Positions 23,593 through 31,991 of a stretch of 44,646 nt of DNA are shown here, piece after piece. The translations under genes and the position numbers were made by a program. This stretch comes from an uncultured Selenomonadaceae bacterium (GTDB taxonomy: Bacteria; Bacillota; Negativicutes; Selenomonadales; Selenomonadaceae). The number at the start of each line of letters is the position of its first letter. The first letter of the stretch is position 1. The DNA lies in the NCBI GenBank assembly GCA_905234175.1, contig CAJOGX010000021.1, positions 1 to 44,646 on the forward strand, in the 5' to 3' direction. The notes below the pieces were generated by a model. The model was not told where the DNA came from. It saw only the letters and a list, made by a program, of their open reading frames with translations, and made no database searches.

Positions 23593-25005
23593 GTGTTCAA
23601 GAGAACTAAAATTATTTGCACGCAGGGCCCCGCGACTGACGAGCCAGGAATTATCGAAAAGCTGATTGATAACGGCATGAACTGCGCGAGATTCAACTTT
23701 TCGCACGGCGACCACGCCGATCACAAAAAGCGCATTGACGCCGTGAAGGCCGCCGCTAAAAAAATGAACAGCGTCGTTTCGCTTATCCTCGACACCAAAG
23801 GTCCCGAAATGCGTCTCGGCGAATTTGCGGCGGGCACCGTTCAGCTCACCGCCGGCAACAAATTCACGCTCACCAACGACGACACGCCTGGCGACGAAAC
23901 TCACTGCTCCGTTAATCACAAGCTCCTTTACACCGAAGTCAAGCCTGGCGACAAACTCCTCCTCAGCGACGGGCTTGTTGAACTTCTTGTCGACGAAATT
24001 CAGGGCAAGGACATTATCACCACGATTTTAAATTCCGGCAAGATGAGCACGCGCAAACGTGTCGCGGCGCCTGGCGTTGCGCTCGGTCTGCCAGCAGTTT
24101 CCAAACAGGACGAAAAGGATATTATTTTCGGAATTGAAAACGACATGGACTTCGTGGCGGCAAGTTTCATTCAGCGCGCCTCCGACGTTGAGGAAATTCG
24201 CAAGCTCATCGCCAGGCACGGCGGGCACATGGAAATTATTCCCAAAATCGAAAATCTCGCCGGCGTTCAGAATATCGACGACATCATTGCGGTTTCCGAC
24301 GGAATCATGGTTGCGCGCGGCGACCTCGGCGTTGAAATTCCCGCTGAGGACGTGCCGATTATCCAGAAAGAAATTATCAAAAAGTGCAACGACGCTGGTA
24401 AGCCCGTTATCGTCGCCACGCAAATGCTCGAAAGCATGACGACCAATCCGCGCCCGACTCGCGCCGAAGTTTCTGACGTTGGCAACGCGATTTTGGACGG
24501 CGCCGATGCGATTATGTTGAGCGGCGAAACCGCCAGCGGCAAATACCCCGTTGAGGCGACCGCCACCATGAACCGTATCGCCCAGCGCATTGAGGCTTCG
24601 CTCGCCTACAAGAAAATTTTCGAGGACAAGGGCATTCACAGAAAATATTCGCAGACCGACGCCATTGCTCACGCCACCGTTCAGCTCGCCTACGAAGTCA
24701 GCGCCAAGGCGATTATCACGCCGACCAAATCCGGCTACACCACCAAAATCGTCTCGAAGTACCGTCCGCAGGCGATTATTATTGCCTTCGCCCCCAATCA
24801 GATGGTTGCCCGCCATTTGAATCTTCGCTGGGGCGTCGTCGTTGTTCCGGACGTGCAGTGGCTCAATCCTGCCGACATGATTGACTACGTGGCGGACGTT
24901 TCAAGGAAGCTCGGCTACGTCAAAGAGGGCGATGTCACGGTTATCACAAGCGGCATAAAATACGGCGCAGGCGGCACCAGCGCGATTCAGCTGCACACGA
25001 TTTAA
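23593..25005 (+). CDS. pyk: Pyruvate kinase
   Basis: A 470-aa glycolytic enzyme converting phosphoenolpyruvate and ADP to pyruvate and ATP. Visible are KIICTQGPAT, NCARFNFSHG (substrate Arg/Asn-Ser), ILDTKGPEMR, the active-site segment PKIENLAGVQNIDDI, GIMVARGDLGVEIP and ATQMLESM, and the C-terminal regulatory domain beginning DAIAHATVQLA. It lacks the extra PEP-utiliser domain seen in bacilli. GTG 23593 is chosen because AAGGAG stands 9 bases upstream; an ATG at 23584 lies within that site. Confidence 0.95.
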   Translation: MFKRTKIICTQGPATDEPGIIEKLIDNGMNCARFNFSHGDHADHKKRIDAVKAAAKKMNSVVSLILDTKGPEMRLGEFAAGTVQLTAGNKFTLTNDDTPGDETHCSVNHKLLYTEVKPGDKLLLSDGLVELLVDEIQGKDIITTILNSGKMSTRKRVAAPGVALGLPAVSKQDEKDIIFGIENDMDFVAASFIQRASDVEEIRKLIARHGGHMEIIPKIENLAGVQNIDDIIAVSDGIMVARGDLGVEIPAEDVPIIQKEIIKKCNDAGKPVIVATQMLESMTTNPRPTRAEVSDVGNAILDGADAIMLSGETASGKYPVEATATMNRIAQRIEASLAYKKIFEDKGIHRKYSQTDAIAHATVQLAYEVSAKAIITPTKSGYTTKIVSKYRPQAIIIAFAPNQMVARHLNLRWGVVVVPDVQWLNPADMIDYVADVSRKLGYVKEGDVTVITSGIKYGAGGTSAIQLHTI

Positions 25006-25032
25006 AATTTCTACGCTCACAAGGGAGGTTAA

Positions 25033-25062
25033 GCGGTCGGAGAAAATCTGGCCGCATTTTTT
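25033..25062 (+). terminator. Hairpin with T-run between pyk and the metal-binding lipoprotein gene
   Basis: GCGGTC (25033-25038) pairs with GGCCGC (25050-25055, one G-U pair), then A and six T's (25057-25062) that touch the next ATG. It has the form of a terminator for pyk, but it also lies between a GGGAGG (25023-25028) and the start codon it may serve. Confidence 0.55.
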
Positions 25063-25944
25063 ATGAAAAAAATTATTTTGCTGATTTTGCTCGCGTTGAC
25101 TTTAAGCGGCTGCGGCGGTAAAATTTCTGACGACGGCAAACTGAAAATTGTCACGTCGTTTTACCCGATTTATCTGCACACGATTAACGTTGCTGGCGGC
25201 GTTGAGGGCGTCGAAGTTATCAACCTCACTAAGCCGCAGACCGGTTGCCTTCACGATTATCAGCTCACCACCGAAGACATGAAGACGCTCGAAACGGCAG
25301 ATATTTTTATCGTCAACGGGCTCGGCATGGAAGATTTTCTGGACAAGGTTACCGGCGCGCAGAAAGATTTGAAAATCGTTGACGCGTCGCACTCCGACGA
25401 AATTTATCTGCTAAAGGACGGCGACGAAGTTAATCCGCACGTCTGGGTTTGCGTCACTTACGCAATGCAGCAGGTGCTGGCGATTCAGCGGCAGCTTTGC
25501 GAACTCGATCCGGAGCACGCCGAAGCTTACAAGAAAAACGCGCTGGAATATATGAACAGGCTGACAGCCCTGCGCGACGAAATGCATCTGGCGCTGGACA
25601 ACCTGCCGCACAAGGACATTGTGACTTTCCACGAGGCTTTCCCGTACTTCGCGGCGGAATTTAAATTCAACATCGCCGCCGTGATAGAGCGCGAGCCAGG
25701 CACCGAGCCGACGCCGCAGGAATTAGTTGAGACAATCCAAATTGTCAACGAACTGCCGGTAAAAGTTCTGTTCACGGAGCCGCAGTATTCGCCCGAAGCC
25801 GCCGAGACAATCGCGCGGGAAACTGGCGCGCAAATCTTCACGCTCGACCCGATAACAACCGGCGAGGCTAAGCTCGAAAATTCCAGCGCGTACCTCGACG
25901 GCATGCGTAAAAATATGGCGACGCTCGCCGAGGCGCTCAAGTAA
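25063..25944 (+). CDS. Metal (Zn/Mn-type) ABC transporter substrate-binding lipoprotein
   Basis: A 293-aa cluster A-I binding protein of the ZnuA/AdcA/PsaA kind. Lipobox LSGC places the lipidated cysteine at residue 17. Candidate metal ligands appear in order: His of CLHDYQLT, His of VNPHVWV, His of TFHEAFPYF, and the acidic EPQYSPEAAETI end. The family delivers Zn or Mn to a ZnuBC-type transporter; neither permease nor ATPase is adjacent. ATG 25063 has no near SD: GGGAGG lies 34 bases upstream, across a hairpin. The SLH porin gene follows after 21 bases and probably shares the transcript. Confidence 0.88.
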   Translation: MKKIILLILLALTLSGCGGKISDDGKLKIVTSFYPIYLHTINVAGGVEGVEVINLTKPQTGCLHDYQLTTEDMKTLETADIFIVNGLGMEDFLDKVTGAQKDLKIVDASHSDEIYLLKDGDEVNPHVWVCVTYAMQQVLAIQRQLCELDPEHAEAYKKNALEYMNRLTALRDEMHLALDNLPHKDIVTFHEAFPYFAAEFKFNIAAVIEREPGTEPTPQELVETIQIVNELPVKVLFTEPQYSPEAAETIARETGAQIFTLDPITTGEAKLENSSAYLDGMRKNMATLAEALK

Positions 25945-25965
25945 ATTTCTGGGAGGAATGCAAAG

Positions 25966-27330
25966 GTGAGAAAATTTTTAGCTGCAAATCTGGCGGCGTC
26001 GTTCGTGCTGGGAATAAGCGCTACGACTTTCGCGGCGAATCCTTTCAGCGACGTGCCGGAGGGACACTGGGCTTACAATTCGATTGAAAAACTTGCGGCG
26101 GAAGGAATTATCGAGGGCTACGGCGACGGGACTTATCGCGGTAGCAGGAATATCACGCGTTACGAAATGGCGCAGATGGTTGCCCGAGCGCTCGCCCGCT
26201 ACGAAAATGTTCCAGCTGCCACTAAATCTGCGTCCGTCACTTCCGAAGAGCCTCCGGTTACTTTTGACGACAGGCCGCAGGGTATCAGCGCCGCCAGTCG
26301 CGCGGAACTTGACAGGCTGGCAATGGAATTTCACGAGGAACTTGACGGGCTGGGCGTTCGCGTCGCTGAGCTGGAAAAGCACGCCGATCGTGTTCAGTGG
26401 AGCGGCAAAATCGAAATGAACTTCGCCAACATTCGCACGGACAAATATAACAGCGGGCACAAGGACAAGGAAATTTGGCGCGGATACACTTTCTACCTCG
26501 ACCCCGAAGTTCAGCTGAACAAAAACTGGACGGCGCTGGCGGAATTTCAAATCGAAGGCGATCTGACGAAAGATTCCACCGGCACCACTCACCTGAATAA
26601 TGTTTGGGCGCTGGGCAATTTCGGCGACAACTTCGCAATTGGAATTGGCAGAATCCCGTTTTACACCAACGAGGACGGTTTGATTTTAGACGCAGATATG
26701 AGCGGCGGCGCGCTGATTTTTGGCAACGAATTTTACGTGACGCTGGCTGGCGGGCGTGTGCATAAGGAAACTTTCGGCGGCGGTATTAAGGGCGAATCCG
26801 ACAGCGAGGATTTCAACGCAGATGTTCTCGCCGTCAATGTGCAGTACGAGCCCGAAAGTGGACGCGGCCTCTACGGCGGCGCGGGCTTTTACTACCTAAA
26901 GGATAAAGATTTCATGACGCCTAACTATTCCCGCGGCGGCAACACCGACAAGGCGAATATCTGGAGCGTCAACGCCAGCTACGGCTTCACGGATAACCTG
27001 ACGCTTTTCGGCTCCTTCGCGCAGAATACAAAAGCTGACTACGAAAAAAATGCGTGGCAGGCTGAAATTGAATACGGCAGCTACGACGGCGACTACGAAA
27101 CCGAAAAGGGCGACTGGAGCGTTTTCGCCGGCTACCGCAAGTTCGGCACGAATGTTTCTCTGGCGCCTTCGGACGATGACGTTATGAGAGGAATGCGCGG
27201 CTGGTTCGTCGGGGCTAACTACGCGCCGTTCAAAAATATCGGCGTCACCGCGCGCTATTTCAAGGGCAAGTACATTACCGGCAAGGGCGACGCTCAGAAA
27301 ATTTTCGGCGAAATTGATTTCTTCTTCTGA
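25966..27330 (+). CDS. SLH-domain outer-membrane porin, OmpM-like (first copy)
   Basis: A 454-aa protein. Signal peptide 1-24 (TTFAA|NP), one SLH domain (about 25-82: NPFSDVPEGHWAYNSI, EGIIEGYGDGTYRG, ITRYEMAQMVARALARY), a low-complexity linker, a predicted coiled coil (RAELDRLAMEFHEELDG, about 106-135), then a beta barrel ending GEIDFFF. In Negativicutes such proteins bind modified peptidoglycan through the SLH domain and hold the outer membrane to the wall while forming a channel. GTG 25966 follows GGGAGGAAT at 9 bases. It is close to the metal-binding lipoprotein gene. Confidence 0.9.
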   Translation: MRKFLAANLAASFVLGISATTFAANPFSDVPEGHWAYNSIEKLAAEGIIEGYGDGTYRGSRNITRYEMAQMVARALARYENVPAATKSASVTSEEPPVTFDDRPQGISAASRAELDRLAMEFHEELDGLGVRVAELEKHADRVQWSGKIEMNFANIRTDKYNSGHKDKEIWRGYTFYLDPEVQLNKNWTALAEFQIEGDLTKDSTGTTHLNNVWALGNFGDNFAIGIGRIPFYTNEDGLILDADMSGGALIFGNEFYVTLAGGRVHKETFGGGIKGESDSEDFNADVLAVNVQYEPESGRGLYGGAGFYYLKDKDFMTPNYSRGGNTDKANIWSVNASYGFTDNLTLFGSFAQNTKADYEKNAWQAEIEYGSYDGDYETEKGDWSVFAGYRKFGTNVSLAPSDDDVMRGMRGWFVGANYAPFKNIGVTARYFKGKYITGKGDAQKIFGEIDFFF

Positions 27331-27384
27331 GGAACTCACGCTGTAAGAATTTCAGCAGTCAGTTGAAAAACTTTTTCATTTATC

Positions 27385-27413
27385 TTGACGATTTCCGGCG
27401 GCAGTGATAAACT
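27385..27413 (+). promoter_or_regulatory. Promoter of the second SLH porin gene
   Basis: TTGACG (27385-27390), 17-base spacer, TAAACT (27408-27413) with TGA before it. It gives a leader of about 75 bases before GTG 27494. Confidence 0.65.
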
Positions 27414-27442
27414 TCATTCGGTTTAATTAGGGAGAGCTATAG

Positions 27443-27468
27443 CGGGGAGCGATTCCCGTAATTTTTTT
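27443..27468 (+). promoter_or_regulatory. Leader hairpin followed by T-run upstream of the second SLH porin
   Basis: CGGGGA (27443-27448) pairs with TTCCCG (27453-27458) across a GCGA tetraloop (one G-U pair), then TA, A and a run of seven T's (27462-27468). This looks like a small intrinsic terminator inside the leader, between promoter and SD (27481-27487), so it could act as an attenuator. Confidence 0.45.
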
Positions 27469-27493
27469 GCTGAAAACGACAGGAGGAATTTCC

Positions 27494-28840
27494 GTGAAGA
27501 AAACTTTTTTGGCAACGGCTCTGATTCTTGGAATGAGTTCAACGGCGTTCGCGGCGGCGAATAATCCTTTCAGCGACGTACCGCAGGGGCATTGGGCGTA
27601 CAATTCGGTTGCTAAGCTGGCGGCGGAAGGGATAATCGAAGGCTACGGCGACGGGACTTATCGCGGCAACAGAAATATCACGCGCTACGAAATGGCGCAG
27701 ATGGTAGCTCGCGCGCTTGCCCGCTATGATCAGCTTGCCGCTCAGGTTGCCGACGCCAGCCGCGCAGTTGCCAATACCCGCCGCGCAAGTACTCCCGCAG
27801 TGACGGCGCCTGCTCCTCAGACACAGCCTGCGCGTCCCGTTATCAGTGGCGCAAGTCGCGCGGAACTTGACAGCCTCGCCTATGAATTTCGCGAGGAACT
27901 TGACGGGCTCGGCGTCCGCGTTGAGGAGCTCGAAAAACACAGCGATATGGTTAAGTGGAATGGCAAAATCGAATACTCCTACGAACACTTGAAGTTCGGC
28001 AATGAAAAGGCATGGGCACACGGCGCGAAGTTTCAGTTCGACCCCAGCGCTGAGGTAAATGACCACTGGACGGCGAACGCGCGCTTTGAAGCCGAAGTTG
28101 ACTTTCGCGACGATTCGACCACCAGTTCCAAACTGGAACGAATTTGGGCGGAAGGCAATTACGATAATTTCAACGTCAGGCTCGGCAGAATGGAACTTTT
28201 CACCAATGAAGAAGGGCTGATTTGGGACACGGAGTTCAGCGGCGCGCAGCTGACTTTCGGCGACAGGTTTAAAGCTGTGCTCATGGCTGGGCGGCTTGCT
28301 GGCGACGGAATAGAAATTGGCGCGGCGGAAGACCACAGCGATATTCTCGGCGCGAATCTGCAGTACGACGCTGGCAAAGGGCTTGCGGTTGGCGGCGGCT
28401 ACTACTACCTTGAGGATGACGATTTCAGAACCACGGATTATTCCAACAGCGGCGACACCAACAAGGCGAGCGTCTGGAGCGCGAATCTGGGCTACACTTT
28501 CAGCGACAACTTCAGCATTCACGGCGCCTACGCGCAAAACACGAAGGCTGATACCGAAAAATCTGCGTGGCAGGCTCAGCTGAAATATGGCGTTTACGAC
28601 GATAATCCCGAACGCGGAGACTGGGGCGTCTGGGCGGGCTACCGGCGCTATGGCTCTAACGTTTCGTTCGTGCCCACGGAAGATGATACGATTCGTGGCA
28701 CTAAGGGCTGGTTTGTCGGCGGCGGCTATGCGCCCTTCAAAAATATCGGCGTCACGCTCAGGTATTTCGACGGCAAAACTCTTTCCGAGGACAAGACGAA
28801 GACTAAGCACTTCCTCGGCAAGGTTGAATTTTTCTTCTGA
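27494..28840 (+). CDS. SLH-domain outer-membrane porin, OmpM-like (second copy)
   Basis: A 448-aa paralogue of the porin before it: signal peptide 1-21 (TAFAA|AN), one SLH domain with near-identical motifs (NPFSDVPQGHWAYNSV, GIIEGYGDGTYRG), an Ala/Pro/Thr-rich linker (about 95-125), coiled coil (RAELDSLAYEFREELDG), beta barrel ending KVEFFF, the C-terminal aromatic signature for barrel insertion. GTG 27494 follows AGGAGGA at 6 bases. It has its own promoter and leader, unlike the first copy, so the two are likely expressed under different conditions. Confidence 0.9.
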   Translation: MKKTFLATALILGMSSTAFAAANNPFSDVPQGHWAYNSVAKLAAEGIIEGYGDGTYRGNRNITRYEMAQMVARALARYDQLAAQVADASRAVANTRRASTPAVTAPAPQTQPARPVISGASRAELDSLAYEFREELDGLGVRVEELEKHSDMVKWNGKIEYSYEHLKFGNEKAWAHGAKFQFDPSAEVNDHWTANARFEAEVDFRDDSTTSSKLERIWAEGNYDNFNVRLGRMELFTNEEGLIWDTEFSGAQLTFGDRFKAVLMAGRLAGDGIEIGAAEDHSDILGANLQYDAGKGLAVGGGYYYLEDDDFRTTDYSNSGDTNKASVWSANLGYTFSDNFSIHGAYAQNTKADTEKSAWQAQLKYGVYDDNPERGDWGVWAGYRRYGSNVSFVPTEDDTIRGTKGWFVGGGYAPFKNIGVTLRYFDGKTLSEDKTKTKHFLGKVEFFF

Positions 28841-28849
28841 GGCTGCTTG

Positions 28850-28948
28850 GTGCCTAACTTTCTTTCTGCCCAGAAAGAAAGTTACAAAGAAAGACGGGGC
28901 CGAGTGACGCCGTCCAGGCGTCAGTGCGGCCCGCGCCCCATCCATGGG
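28850..28948. repeat. 99-bp three-hairpin repeat, copy B
   Basis: One-base variant of copy A (9797-9895), same orientation, starting 10 bases after the porin stop. The 12-bp stem is at 28856-28883 and the 7-bp stem follows; the third palindrome is cut short. Next comes a 5-bp hairpin (28955-28969) and T-rich sequence. Here it separates convergent genes and may also act as a terminator. Confidence 0.85.
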
Positions 28949-28979
28949 CCTTTATTGAGCCGCCCTCAAATTCGCATTT

Positions 28980-30149
28980 TTATATTGCAAGGATTTGTTT
29001 AGTAATATCGTCGAGCTGCTGACTCGTTGGCAGGTTGGCGATTTTTATTTTGTCAAGAATAATTTCGACGCCAGCAGACTTGAGTTCGTCCTCAACCTGC
29101 GCGATACTCTGTCCGCCCCAGCCGTACGAGCCGAACGCGAAACCTTTGTGGTTGACTGGGCGCAGACCTTTCAAGTAGCACAGGAAACCGGCAATCGTCG
29201 GCATCATCTGGTTGTTAATCGTGGGCGAGCCGACCGCCAGATATTTGCTCGTGAAAATGTCCGTGACAATATCGGAAGTGGGCGTGGCTTTAATGTCGTA
29301 GTAGGCGGCGGGGATACCGCGCTGGGCGAACGCCTCGGTTATCGTCTGCGCGAGAATTTTCGTCGAGTGCCACATAGAATCGAAGACGACGACGGCGCGT
29401 TCAGCAACTTCACCGGCGCTCCACTTTTTGTAGCAGTCAACGATTTTGGAAATATTTTTGCGCCAGATAACGCCGTGGCCGGTCGCAATTAAATTTATCT
29501 CAAGATTTCCCAGCGCCTTCAGCGCGGTCTGCGCCTGCTTACCGAAGGGCATTAAAATATTTGCGTAGTATTTTTTCGCCTCGAAGAAAACCGTGTCCAA
29601 ATCGTTTTCGTCGTCGAAGCGCACAGAGGTTGCGAAGTGCTGACCGAAGGCGTCGTTGGAGAACAGAATTTTTTCTTCGGGGCAGTAGGTAACCATGGAG
29701 TCCGGCCAGTGGAGCATGGGCGTCGGAACAAATTGCAGAGTCCGCGCGCCAATAGAAATGCTGTCGCCGGCCTTGACAGGCTTGTAGTTCAAATCGCCGT
29801 AGCGCGCCGTGAGACCTTTGACGCCGTTGGGATTGGTGGTGATAATCTCGGCGCTGGGAGCGAGCGCAGCGACTTCGCGCAGGGCGCCGGAATGGTCGGG
29901 CTCAACGTGGCTGGAAATAATCACGTCGATTTTGGCGGGGTCAATCACGCTGGAAATCCGCGCGAGCAGTTCCTCAGCGAAATTAATTTTGGCGGTATCA
30001 ATCAGCGTAACTTTTTCGTCGAGAATCAGATAGGCGTTGTAGCTGGTGCCGCGCGTGGTTTCGTAGCCGTGGAAATTTCTCATCGACCAGTCGACGGCGC
30101 CGACCCAGTAAATATTTTTCGCAACTTCGACAGCTTTGCAGTTGTTCAT
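28980..30149 (-). CDS. Flavodiiron protein (FprA family)
   Basis: A 389-aa two-domain protein that reduces oxygen and/or nitric oxide in anaerobes. The N-terminal lactamase-like domain has the di-iron ligand motif SSHVEPDHSG (His81, Glu83, Asp85, His86) plus later His in PTPMLHWPD and TGHGVIW. The C-terminal flavodoxin domain (from about 250) has AVVVFDSMWHSTKILAQ as the FMN phosphate loop. There is no C-terminal rubredoxin domain, so it takes electrons from a separate carrier. It is a single-gene unit convergent with the porins. Confidence 0.93.
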   Translation of the reverse strand: MNNCKAVEVAKNIYWVGAVDWSMRNFHGYETTRGTSYNAYLILDEKVTLIDTAKINFAEELLARISSVIDPAKIDVIISSHVEPDHSGALREVAALAPSAEIITTNPNGVKGLTARYGDLNYKPVKAGDSISIGARTLQFVPTPMLHWPDSMVTYCPEEKILFSNDAFGQHFATSVRFDDENDLDTVFFEAKKYYANILMPFGKQAQTALKALGNLEINLIATGHGVIWRKNISKIVDCYKKWSAGEVAERAVVVFDSMWHSTKILAQTITEAFAQRGIPAAYYDIKATPTSDIVTDIFTSKYLAVGSPTINNQMMPTIAGFLCYLKGLRPVNHKGFAFGSYGWGGQSIAQVEDELKSAGVEIILDKIKIANLPTSQQLDDITKQILAI

Positions 30150-30219
30150 AGAATCAGTCCTTCCAAAAATCTCCCGCAGATATTCTGCAGTTTTCGCGGC
30201 AATTCCTGCAAAAATTTGC

Positions 30220-30248
30220 TTGTCATTCGCGGCGGAAAATTATAAAAT
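30220..30248 (+). promoter_or_regulatory. Promoter of the permease-Usp fusion gene
   Basis: TTGTCA (30220-30225), 17-base spacer, TAAAAT (30243-30248), five of six consensus bases in each. The GGGAGGTG site and ATG 30268 follow within 20 bases. Confidence 0.7.
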
Positions 30249-30267
30249 GCGGCGGGAGGTGAAATTC

Positions 30268-31917
30268 ATGGGCTTCAAAAAATCTTTACTCGACGAAGTG
30301 AAGTTCCTGCTGAGCGGGCGCGGTATGCCTTACGAAAAAGTTTGTATCATGGTTGCGATGATTATCAGCGTGATTCTGTCGGTGCTGCTGGCTGGGAATT
30401 TCGGCAAGGACGCGCCGGTCGCAGTGATTGACCTTGACAACAGCCGCTACAGCCGCGAACTTATCACGAAAATCGACGCCAGCGAGTACATGAAGGTTAC
30501 AGCAATTATCAATTCGCCGGTTAAGCCGGAGCCGCTTTTCTACCGCGACGAAGTTGTCGCCGTGATTTATCTGCCGGAAGGTCTTGAAAAAAATCGCTAC
30601 ACCGGCGTTGAAGCGCCAATCGGAATTTTTTACGACAACAGCAACACGGCGCAGGCGGCGGATATTAAGGAGGCGATGCCGGAACTCGTGGCTATCGAGA
30701 ACGCGATGCATTCCGGCAGTTCCGGTGCAACGGGTCTTGTTTTGAACAGCCGCTCGCTTTTTAATCCTGCCGGTTCCACGTCAAACACGCAGACGCAGGG
30801 ATTTTTATTTTTCTTCGGCGCAATGTTTTTCACCTTCGCAACGATAGGAATGATTCCGCGCCTCAAGCTCAGCAAGCACTACGAAAAAATTCTGCTCAAC
30901 GGGACGCCGTGGGATATAGTCGCGCGGATTGTGCCCTACGCAACGTGCCTGACGGTCGCAACTTTCATGGGGCTGGCGGTTTTAAGAGTCTGGGGCGATT
31001 TAGTTTTTTCCGGCAGAGTCGTGGAATTTCTGCTGATACAGATTTTCATGGTGCTGACGATTGGCGTAATCAGCGTGTTCGTTGGCTGGACGGCGGCGAA
31101 CCCAGGAATTGCGTCGAGCCGAATGATTCTGTTTATCCCAGGCGGATTTATCTTCGGCGGCGTGACGAGTCCGCTTTCGCATTTATCGCCGTGGGTGGTG
31201 AAGGCGGCGCACATTTTCCCGCTGACGTGGCAGTTTCATTTCACGCGGGACATAATTCAGCGCGGCGCGAGTCTACCGGCGATAAGTTCAGAAATCGGCG
31301 CGTTCATGGTCTACATGGGGCTCGTCGGAATTTTATTCAGCTGGCGGTTTTATAAGAGCAAACGCGAACTGCTGGCGATGGCTAAAGCTGAGGCGCTGGA
31401 GCATTTGCAAGGCGAAGTTAAAGCCGACGCGTGGCAGAGAATTGAAATTAAAAACATTCTCGTGCCGACGGACGGTTCAGGGCAGGCGTTCAAGGCGGTC
31501 AATCAGGCGATACACCTTGCGGCGGTCTGCAACGCGCGGATAACGCTGCTGATGTGCGTCGAGCTGGAAAAAAATATCGCCGCCTACGAACAGGTCAGCA
31601 TGAGCGGCTACATTCCCAGCGAACTCAACGCCGCCGCCTACGATTTCCTGTCCGAACTCATGCTCGTCATTCCGAACAATATCAAGGTTAAGACGCGCGT
31701 AGAAATTGGCGAGCCTGGCGAGGTTATCACCGAAATTGCGAAGTATGACGAATGCGACGTGATTGTTATGGGCAGCCACGGCTTCGGCAGCGCCGACGAA
31801 AAAGTTATGGGCAGCGTCGCGCGGTACGTGCTGGAAAATTCCGAGCGGCCGGTGATTTTCGTCAAAGGTATGCCCGACGACTGGGACGACGAACATAATT
31901 ATATCGTTCGCGGTTGA
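30268..31917 (+). CDS. ABC-2 type permease fused to a universal stress protein domain
   Basis: A 549-aa protein. Residues 1-380 are an ABC-2 export permease: TM1 (about 25-43), a ~130-residue extracytoplasmic domain (VAVIDLDNSRYSRELI, AVIYLPEGLEK), then about five further TM segments (FFFGAMFFTFATIGMIP, YATCLTVATFMGLAVL, FLLIQIFMVLTIGVISVF, MILFIPGGFIFGG, FMVYMGLVGILFSW). From about 391 a complete UspA domain follows: IKNILVPTDGSGQA, then the ATP-binding G-2x-G-9x-GS motif at GSHGFG...MGS, and ERPVIFVKG. The join is in one frame with no stop. Its ATPase partner is not in the window; an HlyD adaptor lies 540 bases downstream on the other strand. Confidence 0.88.
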   Translation: MGFKKSLLDEVKFLLSGRGMPYEKVCIMVAMIISVILSVLLAGNFGKDAPVAVIDLDNSRYSRELITKIDASEYMKVTAIINSPVKPEPLFYRDEVVAVIYLPEGLEKNRYTGVEAPIGIFYDNSNTAQAADIKEAMPELVAIENAMHSGSSGATGLVLNSRSLFNPAGSTSNTQTQGFLFFFGAMFFTFATIGMIPRLKLSKHYEKILLNGTPWDIVARIVPYATCLTVATFMGLAVLRVWGDLVFSGRVVEFLLIQIFMVLTIGVISVFVGWTAANPGIASSRMILFIPGGFIFGGVTSPLSHLSPWVVKAAHIFPLTWQFHFTRDIIQRGASLPAISSEIGAFMVYMGLVGILFSWRFYKSKRELLAMAKAEALEHLQGEVKADAWQRIEIKNILVPTDGSGQAFKAVNQAIHLAAVCNARITLLMCVELEKNIAAYEQVSMSGYIPSELNAAAYDFLSELMLVIPNNIKVKTRVEIGEPGEVITEIAKYDECDVIVMGSHGFGSADEKVMGSVARYVLENSERPVIFVKGMPDDWDDEHNYIVRG

Positions 31918-31991
31918 AGGATTTTTTGCGGCAACGGCAAATTTAATAGGCGTAGCATGAGACGGAAAATTTTTTTGGAGGCGATGTCGAA

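Noticed and set aside
27539-28945. Minus-strand open frame of 468 codons across the second porin
   Set aside because: Antisense of a porin with signal peptide, SLH domain and barrel; the frame starts inside the 99-bp repeat and has no support of its own.
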